A DNA stretch of 64,000 nt from JAGQPD01 sp020426865 (GCA_041399065.1 JAWKTN010000008.1:186001-250000); one strand, 5' to 3'; positions 19,159-28,283 are shown, counted from the stretch's first letter. Translations and numbers: made by a program. Notes: generated from the sequence alone by a model not told the origin.

Positions 19159-21492
19159 TTACTTTTTCAGAGTCGGCTCCAGTCGCAGTTCGAATTGAAC
19201 CTTCATCTCCTGCATCTGGCGCTCGAAGTCGCGATCCATTTCTGTAATCTGCCGCTCAAGTTCCTGCCGACGGTGTTGCAGTTCCATTTCAACCTGCCGT
19301 ACCTCCATGTGCCGGGCCTTCAATTGCAGTTCGCGTTCTTTGTGAGCGATTTCCCGTTCTGCGGCCACGGTTGCCTGAGCCAGTTCGTTGGCTGCTACGG
19401 CAGCCTGCATCGCCTCCAGCTCTTCGATACTAATGTTGCCTTGCTTGTGGAGCTCCGTCATCCGCTGTAATTTGGCTGCCAACTGCTTGCCACTCTCCGA
19501 CAGTTGCGCCTGCTCGTTCTTAACCTGCAAGTCGGCTTTTTGTAGCTGAAGTTCTGCCAATTGAAGCTCGACCTCTGCCCGTGATCGCTGCTGTTCCGCT
19601 GTTATTTCCAGCATCTTCATTTCCTCGGCCAACTGCTCCTTGCGGTGCTTGAATTCAGTTTTACGCTGTGTGAGCGATTCTTGAAGGCTCTTCTTGGCGG
19701 CATTCTGGGCCCGTTCGGCATCCGCCTTTACTTTTTCCATTCTCTCGTTTCCCTGGAACCGAATGATGACGTTTTCCGGAGTCGGTTCGCTCGTGGCCAC
19801 GCGATTTTTTTCCAGCGGTTCGACACGTGGTCCCGCCAACTTCCGCTCCAAATTGTCCATGCGACGTGCTTGCCGGTCCAATTGCATTTCAATGCGTTCA
19901 AGTCGCTCCATCAACCGAGCAAACATGTCGGCGTCCCGCGGCCTGTCGCGTTCAAAGTCGCCGTCCCGCGGTCGGTCTCGGTCGCGCGCACGGTCTCCGT
20001 CACGTTCGCGGTCTCCTTCACGCTGAGCGAGGATCGCTTGGAATGTGAGGTCCAACGAGTCATCGTCATCGGCCGACTGGGCGATCGCATCGAGTTCATC
20101 GGTGATTGCTTCCTCAATCGCGGCTTCTGCAGCGATTGCCTCGGCGATGATCGCTTCTTCTGCGATCCGCTCAATCTGCTCGTGGCCGCCGTCATCGGCA
20201 ACGACCCTGGCAGCCGGTGCGGCTAGGTAATTCCAGGCCAGGGCGATTACGAGTAGCCCTCCCCACGGCCACCAGGCCCAATCGGATCGCGCCGCTTCGA
20301 TCCCTAATACATACTGAACGCGGTCGAGTAGCTTCATCGAATTTCCTCCCATCGCGACAGCCGTCGCAGAATCACGCCAGGGGGCCCGCTGCTCCCCAGC
20401 TAAATAGTGAAGTGTGCAGGCATATATATGTGTATTGTTGATGGCGTTGGCGGCCAGGCGGTCGCAGCATTTCTCCCGTTCGTGGCGGACATCGGCTGCG
20501 ATCCACCAGACGACCGGATGAAAAAACAGCAATGACTGGGCCACGTTCTGGCAAAGATTGGCCCACAAGTCATGGCGGCGAATATGAGCCAACTCGTGCG
20601 CGATCACCGCTTCGAGCATCTCCGGTGTCAAATCGGAAAGCCACGATGTTGGCAGTAAGACCATGGGACGCAAAAGCCCTGACGCAATCGCACATCCTGC
20701 TTGGCTGCTGGCCGCCACCAAGACCTGCGCCCGCAATTTCATGGCGCCGCACAACTGTGTGGCTCGGGCTTCCATCTCCGGAGAAAGCGCAACCCGATGT
20801 TGCCGAAGCCAGTGCAAGTACGCGTGCCCGGCGGCGTAGCGAAGCCATGACGCAACCAGCCCCGCGCACCATCCCAAGAAGACCCATGGGCGGGGGGAGG
20901 GGAGCCAATGCACTAGCACGAATCGTGGCACTTCCGCCGTTTCCGGCGGATTGTCGAATGACAGTCTGCGTTCAGCGACGTCGCGCGCCCGTGTTCCACC
21001 GGCGTCAATTCCGCCCCCGGCAGTGCGGTCTGCGGCAGTGCGGTCCGCGGTGGTCGTCGCTCGTTGTCGTGAGTCGACGGCAATTGGCGTCGGAAGTGCA
21101 TCTGAATCGTCGAGTCGTACCAGTGAGGCGGCCCGAGTCGCATTGTCATCGCCATGACTGATCGTATCGGACGCGGTGCGCACAAACGAATCGCTGATGG
21201 TAATGTCTGAGTCGTTCTTGCCTATCTCGCGATTGTCTCCAAGGAGCCCGATCCCAAACGCGTTGATCAGTGGCAAGCCTGCCGCGAGCAGCAGACAGGA
21301 CATTCCCCACGCATAACGTCGTTCCGCGTGTTCACGTTCGATGCACAACCGGCCGATGGAGTACATGCACCCCACGACGAACACTTGCCAGGTAGCATGG
21401 AGCAAGCTGATGGCCCAGAGTTGCGACCAAGGATGAAGAGCCAATTCCCATAGTTCTCGCGGTACCACCGTTGGTGTTTCCGTAATGGTCAT
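19159..21492 (-). CDS. M56 (BlaR1/MecR1-type) membrane metallopeptidase with long coiled-coil tail
   Basis: A 777-residue protein; I chose the ATG at 21492 (MTITETPTVV) because the longer frame overlaps the upstream blaI gene. The N-terminal half has several membrane segments and the zinc protease motif AHELAHIRRHD near residue 297, with the family's LLPTSWLSDLTPEMLEAV before it. After a last membrane segment (WWPWGGLLVIALAWNYLA) there is no penicillin-binding sensor domain; instead about 330 residues are Glu/Lys/Arg/Gln-rich, with DRERDGDRARDRDRPRD repeats and long coiled coils. It lies 79 bases after blaI. By analogy with BlaR1 it may sense an envelope signal and cleave BlaI, but the ligand must differ. 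Confidence 0.88.
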   Translation of the reverse strand: MTITETPTVVPRELWELALHPWSQLWAISLLHATWQVFVVGCMYSIGRLCIEREHAERRYAWGMSCLLLAAGLPLINAFGIGLLGDNREIGKNDSDITISDSFVRTASDTISHGDDNATRAASLVRLDDSDALPTPIAVDSRQRATTTADRTAADRTAGGGIDAGGTRARDVAERRLSFDNPPETAEVPRFVLVHWLPSPRPWVFLGWCAGLVASWLRYAAGHAYLHWLRQHRVALSPEMEARATQLCGAMKLRAQVLVAASSQAGCAIASGLLRPMVLLPTSWLSDLTPEMLEAVIAHELAHIRRHDLWANLCQNVAQSLLFFHPVVWWIAADVRHEREKCCDRLAANAINNTHIYACTLHYLAGEQRAPWRDSATAVAMGGNSMKLLDRVQYVLGIEAARSDWAWWPWGGLLVIALAWNYLAAPAARVVADDGGHEQIERIAEEAIIAEAIAAEAAIEEAITDELDAIAQSADDDDSLDLTFQAILAQREGDRERDGDRARDRDRPRDGDFERDRPRDADMFARLMERLERIEMQLDRQARRMDNLERKLAGPRVEPLEKNRVATSEPTPENVIIRFQGNERMEKVKADAERAQNAAKKSLQESLTQRKTEFKHRKEQLAEEMKMLEITAEQQRSRAEVELQLAELQLQKADLQVKNEQAQLSESGKQLAAKLQRMTELHKQGNISIEELEAMQAAVAANELAQATVAAEREIAHKERELQLKARHMEVRQVEMELQHRRQELERQITEMDRDFERQMQEMKVQFELRLEPTLKK

Positions 21493-21571
21493 GTTGAGAT
21501 TCCGTGGTACCGAATGTGGACAGGAAAAATACTTTGACAGAACCGTACCTAGAGCAATACGACAACGGCGA

Positions 21572-21973
21572 TCAGCCGCCGTCGTCTTTGCCCGCCAGAT
21601 AGCCGTCAATGGCCTGACGAATCTCCCGCAACTCGTCTTTCGTCGGTTGGTTATGATCGAGCATATGTGCGACCAGGGCACTGGTGGAACCAGCGAAGGC
21701 TCGTCGACACAGGTCGTGAACCATCTGAGTAAGCGTTTTCTGTCGCTCAACGTTGGCGATGTAGAGAAACGCACGCCCCTGCGGCTGTCGCTTGACCAAC
21801 CGCTTGTCGACCATCAAGTTCAATAGGCTCATCACTGACGTGTACGCTCGGCCTTTGCGAGTCGCCTCGAGGGCCTCCATCACTTCGCGTACGGTACTGG
21901 GGCCTCGCTGCCACAGCACTTGCAGCGCCTCCAATTCCGCCGGAGTGGGATGTTCCAGTTTTGTCCGCGCCAT
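21572..21973 (-). CDS. BlaI/MecI-family repressor
   Basis: A 133-residue winged-helix repressor. The start at 21973 (MARTKLEHPTPAELE) matches the family's N-terminus. LEALQVLWQRGPSTVREVMEAL and YTSVMSLLNLMVDKRLV form the DNA-binding part (recognition helix ATRKGRAYTSVMSLLNLM), GRAFLYIAN the wing, and the C-terminal third the dimer helices. Such repressors bind TACA/TGTA-type dyads as dimers and are removed by M56 proteolysis. The M56 gene follows 79 bases downstream on the same strand, and a perfect palindrome lies 88-107 bases upstream of this start, so autoregulation of the pair is likely. Confidence 0.92.
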   Translation of the reverse strand: MARTKLEHPTPAELEALQVLWQRGPSTVREVMEALEATRKGRAYTSVMSLLNLMVDKRLVKRQPQGRAFLYIANVERQKTLTQMVHDLCRRAFAGSTSALVAHMLDHNQPTKDELREIRQAIDGYLAGKDDGG

Positions 21974-22060
21974 CAATCGTTTCCTCAACGCCACCCGCCA
22001 ACGACCCCGTACCCTCCGTGCCCCGTAATCGCCCGCATCCCAACAAGCAACCGAATTGAT

Positions 22061-22102
22061 TCTACTGATTTATCAGTAGATGTCAACGGTAAAATCAGTA
22101 GA
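22061..22102. promoter_or_regulatory. Probable BlaI operator
   Basis: TCTACTGATTTATCAGTAGA at 22061-22080 is a perfect 9-bp inverted repeat with a 2-base spacer, and the half-site ATCAGTAGA is repeated at 22094-22102. It sits upstream of the BlaI-type gene, where an autoregulatory operator is expected. The half-site differs from classic TACA/TGTA operators, so binding is inferred. Confidence 0.75.
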
Positions 22103-22418
22103 CGGCGTTCACAGGTTTTTCAAGCGTGAAGACCAACGAAGAGGCTGGGAATGGCCCTGCAATTTAGGCCCTTCGCTGTTTTGCGTCAGCCACACCGGCA
22201 AGACTAAGTCGATCTGACTGACTTCTGAGGGCTCCGTACCGATGAAGCTCACGATCGTGGTCGGCGTCAACTTTGACATTTCCTTTAACGACAATTACGT
22301 AAGCGCCCAACAGCGGTAGAGGCGGTTTTTCGGCAGTCGGGTGCGGTCGAGGGGTGTATCGCAACGAGTGCGAGGCGGGGAGCGGCGTGACTCTTGCGCC
22401 GCGCTGTGCCGGTGCCGG
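22103..22418. other. Intergenic stretch with no recognised gene
   Basis: 316 bases between the BlaI operator and the IS66 remnant. Short open frames exist on both strands but have neither a clear ribosome binding site nor recognisable protein features. It may include sequence beyond the end of the IS66 element. I see nothing else in it. Confidence 0.4.
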
Positions 22419-22860
22419 CTACTTTTGCTTTCGGCTTTCCAAGAGCTTCCTGCGAATCCGTCGCTTGTTGCGTTCCACGTCTTTGCGTTCGACGCGCTGG
22501 CGACGTTCCTGCTGGCGATATTGGCGGATGCTCTCCGGATGGCTCTCAGCCCAACGCCATGGCAACATCGACTCGTAGTTCGTCTCGCCAGCGAGTAATC
22601 GGGTCAAGGTGTCGTTGACGTAAGCATACACATCCAAGTCATTGCGATGCGCACTACTGACCAACGTCAGGAAGCCGGCGTTTCGTTCGCCGCCGACAAC
22701 ACTGCCTGCGAAAAGCCAGTCCTTGCGTCCGATTGCGACTTGCTTCATTAGCTGCTCGCACTCGTTGTTGCCCATCGACAACTTAGGATCTTCGAGATAT
22801 CGAGTCAGCTCGGTCCAGTGATTGCGCAGGTAATTCAATGCCTTCCGCGCACTCACCCTG
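22419..22860 (-). pseudogene. IS66-family transposase (TnpC), C-terminal remnant
   Basis: About 147 codons encode the C-terminal end of an IS66 transposase: ALNYLRNHWTELTRYLED, then MGNNECEQLMKQVAIGRKDWLFAGS with the family's conserved N-x-E and R-K-x-W-x-F-x-G-S pattern, HRNDLDVYAYVNDTLTRL and a strongly basic tail. A full TnpC is about 500 residues; everything upstream is missing. The frame ends abruptly at 22861, exactly where a GAGTATCAGAC repeat cluster begins, and no matching 5' part was found in the window. It is a dead remnant. Confidence 0.88.
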
Positions 22861-22908
22861 ACTCGAGTATCAGACCCCCTCGAGTATCAGACACCCTGCT
22901 TTGAGTAT
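22861..22908. repeat. Repeat cluster A (GAGTATCAGACACCC family)
   Basis: ACTCGAGTATCAGACCCC followed by a full unit, CGAGTATCAGACACCC (22881) ... TTTGAGTAT (22900-22908). The left edge ACTCGAGTATC is the point at which the IS66 remnant is cut. The same left edge cuts another gene at 36359. Confidence 0.9.
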
Positions 22909-23305
22909 TTTCTCCAGTTGCTCGGCTTGGTCGAGGGATCCATTCTGTTCCGGGTGTCGCGGATGTGCTCGTTTGCCGATCGTCGGTTTTCGGTCATTGT
23001 ACGCAATGCTTTGTGGTTCGAGGTATTCGGACTAGGCAAAGTCGGGAAAGGCCCATTGAGGTCCAAATTATAGACTCTCCATTTACCTCGTGTTTACCTC
23101 GTGGCGATTGCCAGGCATACCCATAGATAGCTCCGGCCGATCCCCCGGCCGATGAGTAAACCATCGACAGCCGAACCGAGGTCGCACGCCATAAGACCAA
23201 GGATCGGCGGAGCGATTGACGGGCGCCCCGCCAAAACAGTCAGGCTTCATGACTTCCACATTGCGAGCCGATTACCCAAACAAGTAGCGAGTCTGCTGGC
23301 TGGCG
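22909..23305. repeat. Long interspersed element, copy 1
   Basis: About 400 bases from TCTCCAGTTGCTCGG to CTGCTGGCTGGCG that recur in the same orientation at 36436-36887 with roughly 95 percent identity by eye. The second copy carries about 60 extra bases near its middle. Shared landmarks include GCTTTGTGGTTCGAGG (23009), GGGAAAGGCCCATTGAGG and a CCGGCCGATCCCCCGGCCG hairpin. Short open frames here are not preserved between copies, so it is probably non-coding. Confidence 0.85.
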
Positions 23306-23361
23306 CGGACCGCTGATGCGGATCGGCAAGATGATCTCCGGATTGCCCTGGCCATAGCAGA

Positions 23362-23405
23362 CGAGTATCAGACAGACGAGTATCAGACACCCTACTGTGA
23401 GTATT
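23362..23405. repeat. Repeat cluster B (GAGTATCAGACACCC family)
   Basis: A short unit CGAGTATCAGAC (23362) followed by a full unit CGAGTATCAGACACCC ... TGTGAGTAT. It lies about 60 bases after the end of the long element, copy 1. Confidence 0.88.
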
Positions 23406-23419
23406 GCCACAAAAGAATC

Positions 23420-23475
23420 TTGATACTTTTACTTCCCTGACACCCTGACACTTTTTCTTCCCGAACATCTTGACA
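23420..23475. repeat. Variant repeat with duplicated CTTCCC words
   Basis: TGATACTTTTACTTCCC, then TGACACCCT, then GACACTTTTTCTTCCC: two similar 16-base words on either side of a GACACCCT core. This is the same design as the GAGTATCAGACACCC repeats but with different outer words. A run of nine G (23480-23488) follows. Confidence 0.7.
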
Positions 23476-23638
23476 TCGCGGGGGGGGGTAAAATGTCCGA
23501 CAAACCCAATGGCGACCCTCACACGGAAGCACGTTGCCCTCGCGCGACTACGTCACAGAAAGTCCCGGAAGCCTACGAAACCCGCGAACGGTTGCAGGCC
23601 GGCTCGTCAACACAATCATCCATCGAAGGGGAGGTGAG

Positions 23639-25081
23639 ATGCAATTATTACGACGTATCGTACATGGCCTTGGCGGTTGCATCGTGTTGATTCTATGCAG
23701 CGGCGTTGCCAATGGGCAACTGAGTATTACGGTTGTACGTCCAAATGTTCAGGAGATGGTGTCGCGAATTATAGCGCCTTCTCCTAACAACTACTTGACC
23801 GTGGAAGCCGGCAGCGAAAACACATTGATCGAACAATTCTTGGGCGAAGACAATCTACCGTCGCCACCGTGGCATTTCGCGGTTTTTGAAGGAGGAGTCA
23901 TACCGGCCGACACGATTCCGGTGCCGGATCCGCCGATAGGTACCTCACCCACGTATGCGGGTGGCATCGGAATAGCTTCGGGTGTTGTTCTTTGTACGGG
24001 AAACACGGCGGGAAACGATCCTGTTTTTGGTGGGCCTTACAAAGGGATAGAAGGCCCCAATGACGGTCTTCCATACGCGAACCCGCCTTATTCCACTGGC
24101 GGGGCGGTGAATCAAGGCGAGATCAATCTCACGTCATTTCAACTTCATCCAGATACTGGCGTAAACGGTCCTCCACCTCAGGAAATCAATGGTCACCTCG
24201 AAGACGCCGATATGGTACAGCAGTATGACCTTTATGGCATTTTGGTTGAGGACCCACAAGGTGAGCTTCAGCTGCCCGAATTATTCGACTCGGCGATTCT
24301 GCAGTTCAAGATAAAAGTAAATCGTCCAGGCTATCTAATTTTTCAGTTCGTGTTTGCGACCGACGAGTATCCGGCGTGGCCAGTTGACGACTGGAATGAC
24401 ACGGCGTTTATTCTCATTGGTGATCAAGATGGGGAAAACTACCAAAACATTCTAGAATTGAAGCGACAAGGTCCAATTCGTAGGGTTCCATTATCGCTTT
24501 CCCAAGTGGTTGGATGTGACGATGTCTGGATAAAGAATCAGACGACATTGGAGGGAACCCAGCATCGGCACGAGGGCAATGCGAGCTATTTTTACCATGA
24601 GTTCGGTGGTTTTACCAAGGAGTTGAAGCGAGAGATGTGGCTGACGCCTGGAACGTACACGGTGAAGATTGCGATTTCGGACACCAACGACGGTAAAGTT
24701 GATTCAGCGCTTTTTATCGGGGAAAACGGAGTGCGTTTCTTTTCGATAGCGGATTATAATGGCAACGGCGCAGTTGATGCGGCTGACTACACGGTTTGGA
24801 AAGACTCGTTTGGGATGAGTGTACCTCCCGGAAGCGGTGCAGATGGCAATGGCAACGGAGTGATAGACGCGGGCGACTATACGATTTGGAAGGATGATTT
24901 TGGGCTGAGGTATTCGGACGCCGACTTTAATCGCGACGGCCACGTCGATAATACGGACGGTGAGATACTTTTTGCGAACTTAGGTATTGAGGAATGTGCA
25001 GATCGTTTTGAAGGAGACGCCGACGATGATGGCGACGTCGACGGCAACGATTTCCTCATATGGCAGCAGGAATTTGAATGA
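23639..25081 (+). CDS. Secreted choice-of-anchor-L protein with dockerin-type repeats
   Basis: A 480-residue protein. I chose the ATG at 23639 because GGGGAGGTG lies just upstream and it gives a signal peptide (MQLLRRIVHGLGGCIVLILC) cleaved after ANG. Residues 30-350 match the choice-of-anchor-L type: ASGVVLCTGN, an acidic middle, LQFKIKVNRPGYLIFQFVFATDEYP and a KIAISDTNDGKVDSALFI segment. The C-terminal 120 residues carry four dockerin-like calcium loops (DYNGNGAVDAADYTVWKDSF, DGNGNGVIDAGDYTIW, DFNRDGHVDNTD, DADDDGDVDGNDFLIW). It overlaps the next gene by ATGA, so the two are coupled. I infer an exported adhesion or surface-assembly protein. Confidence 0.85.
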   Translation: MQLLRRIVHGLGGCIVLILCSGVANGQLSITVVRPNVQEMVSRIIAPSPNNYLTVEAGSENTLIEQFLGEDNLPSPPWHFAVFEGGVIPADTIPVPDPPIGTSPTYAGGIGIASGVVLCTGNTAGNDPVFGGPYKGIEGPNDGLPYANPPYSTGGAVNQGEINLTSFQLHPDTGVNGPPPQEINGHLEDADMVQQYDLYGILVEDPQGELQLPELFDSAILQFKIKVNRPGYLIFQFVFATDEYPAWPVDDWNDTAFILIGDQDGENYQNILELKRQGPIRRVPLSLSQVVGCDDVWIKNQTTLEGTQHRHEGNASYFYHEFGGFTKELKREMWLTPGTYTVKIAISDTNDGKVDSALFIGENGVRFFSIADYNGNGAVDAADYTVWKDSFGMSVPPGSGADGNGNGVIDAGDYTIWKDDFGLRYSDADFNRDGHVDNTDGEILFANLGIEECADRFEGDADDDGDVDGNDFLIWQQEFE

Positions 25082-25908
25082 TTGATACGCAAGATGACAG
25101 GAAGGTTGCCGAGTGTCATTCCAGTGGGCGGTCGGTGGCTTTGAAATCAAGGACACTCGTTCTTCTTTTGCTTGCGGTGTGTTGTCTCGAGTCACGGGCA
25201 TATGGTTGGGTCGACGTAGTCATCGACGATTTTGACCAGAGCGCGACGCTGCTTCGCGAAAAACTTGTTGGTCCGGATCACTTCCGCGATCCAGTTCTAG
25301 TGAGCCCGCATGACGCTCGACGGGATTTCTATTTCTTTGGACCAAGTACTAAGTTTGATCTGTTGATCGATTCAAACACCGAGACGGAAGGTGAACTAAC
25401 CATTGAAATTGAAAACCTAATCCGCCTCCCCAGTCAATCCGGTGGCATGGCCGATATCACAATAAGCTATCATTTCTGGCCACCGGTCGACTTGCTTGGA
25501 GCCAGTCAGAACAATGCCTTCGCATTGGATTTTTCGTCGATTGAAAGCAGCGTGAGCCCGGGTTTTGCTCGAGTTGTCTTTATCGACGAGAATAACGAGG
25601 GTTTCGGTGCGTGGAATTATGATCTTCCACTGAACTCTGAGTCGCATACGGAGCTGTTTCCATTTGACGCGTTTGTTGCACGTGGTGGCACATCCGAGCC
25701 CCGGCTCGATCGGATAAATTATGTTTCATTTTCATTTTTATTTTTTGATGCGCCCGCCGCCATGACGTGGAATGCATCCATTCAACGCTTCCGTACGACA
25801 CGAATCGTTCCCGAACCCAGCGGCATTTCTCTCATTACAACGATTTGCTTTCTGATTTTCTGGACTGGCTACGCACGTGGAAGTGGGTACCAGACCGCCA
25901 CGAAATAG
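25078..25908 (+). CDS. PEP-CTERM secreted protein (cassette 1)
   Basis: A 276-residue protein with an N-terminal hydrophobic segment (SRTLVLLLLAVCCLESRAYG), a beta-rich middle beginning VVIDDFDQS, and a C-terminal PEP-CTERM-type tail: VPEPSG, a hydrophobic stretch SLITTICFLIFWTGYA and a basic end. The VPEP tail is recognised by exosortases; none is encoded in the window. The start overlaps the anchor-L gene by four bases. The middle region is homologous by eye to the protein at 26698-27735 (DDFxxS, LxIDSNxxTxGxLT, LDF near the centre, FxxF-hydrophobic segment before VPEP). The function is unknown. Confidence 0.8.
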   Translation: MIDTQDDRKVAECHSSGRSVALKSRTLVLLLLAVCCLESRAYGWVDVVIDDFDQSATLLREKLVGPDHFRDPVLVSPHDARRDFYFFGPSTKFDLLIDSNTETEGELTIEIENLIRLPSQSGGMADITISYHFWPPVDLLGASQNNAFALDFSSIESSVSPGFARVVFIDENNEGFGAWNYDLPLNSESHTELFPFDAFVARGGTSEPRLDRINYVSFSFLFFDAPAAMTWNASIQRFRTTRIVPEPSGISLITTICFLIFWTGYARGSGYQTATK

Positions 25909-26045
25909 CTCCAGCCGTGTCCCTGGCGCAGTGGTTCGGCCTGGCGATGGCCAAAGACGAGAAAGAACCCCAAGACGGTTGGACACGGCGGAGCGTTGTG
26001 GGGTCTCCTGACAATTACGCTGCCAGATGGGGGAGGGCTTCCACG

Positions 26046-26254
26046 ACGAGTATCAGACACCCACGACGAGTATCAGACACGACGAGTATCAGACACCCTA
26101 CTTCGAGTATGCCCTACTTCGAGTATGGGCCAGGCGTGCATCTGGATGGGACGAGTATCAGACACCCGACGAGTATCAGACACCCGACGAGTATCAGACA
26201 CCCTACTTTGAGTATTCTATTTTGAGTATTCCCGACTCGAGTATTCGTCGGTTG
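26046..26254. repeat. Repeat cluster C (GAGTATCAGACACCC family)
   Basis: At least six tandem or nested units of GAGTATCAGACACCC, some with the ACTTCGAGTAT tail duplicated (CCCTACTTCGAGTATG twice), a GGCCAGGCGTGCATCTGG insert, and a TTTGAGTATTC series at the right end. The unit spacing of 18 bases makes one frame read DEYQTP repeatedly, but these are not genes. 26081-26452 recurs almost exactly at 31553-31924. Confidence 0.92.
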
Positions 26255-26452
26255 CTATGACGAGGGTACGTGCGGATTTAGTTGGTTATGTGGCAGAATG
26301 CCGGCTGTTCATGTCGCCGTCACGTAGTGACGCAGAGTAGGTTAATGAGGGGACTTGTGCCGGAATGGTCGCAGGATCACGATCGCCATGGCGTGAAAGA
26401 TGCAAGAGGACGGACCGGTCCTATGCAGCCCGGTTGGTCAGCGTTCGAAAGC
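26255..26452. repeat. Structured ~200-bp module, copy 1
   Basis: From GCTATGACGAGGGTACGTG to GCGTTCGAAAGC, repeated with a few changes at 31728-31924. It contains a hairpin CGTCAC-GTA-GTGACG (26318-26332) and the palindrome GGACCGGTCC (26412-26421). Copy 2 lies about 30 bases beyond the stop of the RAYT-like gene; this copy has no gene attached. No convincing protein is encoded. Confidence 0.85.
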
Positions 26453-26557
26453 GACGAGTATCAGACACCCAGCGACGAGTATCAGACACCCTACTTCGAG
26501 TATTCGTCGGCTGCTATGACGAGGGCACCCGAGTATCAGACACCCTACTTCGAGTAT
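26452..26557. repeat. Repeat cluster D (GAGTATCAGACACCC family)
   Basis: Three units of CGAGTATCAGACACCC, two with the TACTTCGAGTAT tail, separated by TCGTCGGCTGCTATGACGAG as in cluster E. It begins exactly at the end of the ~200-bp module (TTCGAAAGC). Confidence 0.9.
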
Positions 26558-26591
26558 GTTGGCGGCCGCCTGGCCCCGAAAACCCGCCCGC

Positions 26592-26659
26592 GCGCAAACC
26601 CGCGTCACTAAACCACTTACGGCATGGTGTGCCATTCGGGTCTGACCCCGCGCAGCTGG
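26592..26659 (+). repeat. 68-bp inverted repeat, left copy
   Basis: Begins GCGCAAACCCGCGTCACTAA and contains CACTTACGGCATG, GTGCCATTCGGG and CTGACCCC. The reverse complement at 30460-30527 agrees at about 61 of 68 positions. The pair encloses the second anchor-L/PEP-CTERM cassette. A related shorter piece (GACCCTATGCAGCGGG) occurs near 39097. Confidence 0.85.
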
Positions 26660-26697
26660 CCCGGCGGCTCAATATAGCTTATCTACCTGTCCAATTT

Positions 26698-27735
26698 TTA
26701 GGGTCCAGTCTCTCTGTGCTGACGGCATGAGAGGCTACGCACTTTTCTGTAGAAACAAGCGATGGTGAGTAGAAAAAGCCGGGTTGTGGGCTCCGGAACA
26801 GCTGGGCCAATACGGATGCTATTCACCGCAATCGTCCAAGGGTGTGGGTTGGTCGTTGGAGGTTCATATCCGTTAACGAAGTAGAACTCGAATTGGTCAA
26901 CGTGAGTGAATGGTGCGGCAGTTAGGGGTCTGCCGCGTAGCGAAAAGTCCGAGAATGGCACAAATAGCTCAGACTCACCGGTCGAGAGGGTTTGGAGCTC
27001 ACCTACAAACGGATAAATAATGCGATAGAAAAGCGAGCCTTGTTGCCAGACATAAATCATCAATCCGCTGGGGCGAGTTTCGGCATTTACCGAGTTGAAA
27101 TCAATAAGTAATCCCTGAGACTCGCCGTTTTCCGTAATGTCCCAAGTTGTATCTGCGAGTGCTTTATATTGCAGAACAAGGCTTACGTCTCCAGTCGTCC
27201 CGGTTTTCGAATTCACATCAGAAGTATGCACGGTTAACACACCGGGGGTCGTCACGTTGCTGTCGAGCGTTGCGTGTGGGTCGGCACGGGTCCCCAAAAT
27301 TTGCAGATAGCGCGACGCGCCCAAATCGCCAACGGTCAGGGGGCCTACTGTTCCATTGCGGTCTCCGAATAATGTCGTCGATAGATCATCGGGAGCTTGA
27401 ATGATCTGGGAGTCAACAAAGTCATCCAAGAGAATGCCAGCTTTTAACGTGGGCGGAAAAGACATGAATGCCCAAAAGGAACAAGCAAACCAAGCTAATC
27501 GTAGGGAGCACACAAGTCGCAAGTATCGACCGATCGCGTGAGAATCCGTGAAACAAGCAATACTGACAAATAGCGTTTTTTCGCTAACCGGCGAGTCCAT
27601 TCCGGTGGTTACCGACCAAGATGAAAGACGCAGTTCTTTCAGTAGCGGGCGGCAAATCGAATAGGCAATGTATTGAAAAAGTAAACGACTGTGATGAGTA
27701 GGATGTCGCGTTGTGATCGTGTCATTGGCGTACAT
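26698..27735 (-). CDS. PEP-CTERM secreted protein (cassette 2)
   Basis: Up to 345 residues. The ATG at 27735 has AGGTGA at good spacing, but the export signal appears only at residues 72-95 (RLVCSLRLAWFACSFWAF), so a later start, for example ATG 27600, is possible. The mature part starts GILLDDFVDSQ and is homologous by eye to the PEP-CTERM protein at 25078, with matching DSNVTTPGVLTV, LLIDFNS, ELFVPFSDFSLRG and WTIAVNSIRI segments. It ends AVPEPTTRLFLLTIACFYRKVRS, a PEP-CTERM sorting tail. It is downstream of, and on the same strand as, the second anchor-L gene, but separated from it by 548 bases. The function is unknown. Confidence 0.72.
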   Translation of the reverse strand: MYANDTITTRHPTHHSRLLFQYIAYSICRPLLKELRLSSWSVTTGMDSPVSEKTLFVSIACFTDSHAIGRYLRLVCSLRLAWFACSFWAFMSFPPTLKAGILLDDFVDSQIIQAPDDLSTTLFGDRNGTVGPLTVGDLGASRYLQILGTRADPHATLDSNVTTPGVLTVHTSDVNSKTGTTGDVSLVLQYKALADTTWDITENGESQGLLIDFNSVNAETRPSGLMIYVWQQGSLFYRIIYPFVGELQTLSTGESELFVPFSDFSLRGRPLTAAPFTHVDQFEFYFVNGYEPPTTNPHPWTIAVNSIRIGPAVPEPTTRLFLLTIACFYRKVRSLSCRQHRETGP

Positions 27736-28283
27736 GCTATTTCACCTATGCGTAGTGGGGTATTCGACGGAGAATGCACTTCGTACCTATTATATACGAA
27801 GAGACTCCTGAACAAGCGAACAGCCAACCTGTGGCTCGAAATTCGATGATATTGAGCTTACGGTACGGAGCTAATCGCTGCGAGTATGCTATATAAGGAA
27901 CTCCTGTCGCGCAGGTTGTAGGCAAGCACGGTAACCGGCTCTAGGCTCCTAGGTTTCCGAAAACTTCTTGAATGTTACGTCCAGGAGACACTCACCGGGC
28001 CCCGGTCTGATCAGGTCGATCCACAGTACGCGTAGCCGGGTCACGCCAGAATTACACGATCAATCATCGCTGTTCGTGAACTATTAAGCTACAATCGCTC
28101 ATAGCTGACACGTCACGCGCCTGCGGCGACTTGCAATGGGCCGCGGATCACTCAACACAGACCACTGCTCCAATCAAATCTCAATACGGACCTTCGAATT
28201 ACATTCAACGAATTGTCCATTAGCCTTTGTCCTGACTACTTGCCTAGATCACAGCGGGCCAATCGATGAGGGCACAAATGTCG
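27736..28283. other. Long intergenic stretch inside the inverted-repeat cassette
   Basis: 548 bases without a convincing gene between two minus-strand genes. It probably holds the promoter of the PEP-CTERM gene. ACCGGGCCCCGGT near 27995 is a short palindrome. I see no repeat of the GAGTATCAGAC type and no terminator with a T run. Confidence 0.4.

Noticed and set aside
22109..22364. Possible small genes on the minus strand between the operator and the IS66 remnant
   Set aside because: No ribosome binding site, no recognisable protein pattern, and overlapping frames of equal quality.
22994..23200. A small gene inside the long interspersed element (also 36607-36816)
   Set aside because: The frames are not preserved between the two copies and lack ribosome binding sites; the DNA is better explained as a non-coding repeat.
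23480..23488. Run of nine G as a phase-variation tract
   Set aside because: It is about 150 bases upstream of the nearest start codon and not inside a gene; a promoter effect cannot be supported.
26027..26260. Open frames reading DEYQTP or VSDTRR repeatedly in the repeat clusters (also 31191-31732)
   Set aside because: They arise because tandem repeat units have lengths divisible by three. There is no ribosome binding site and the same DNA is open in several frames; the DNA repeat explains them.
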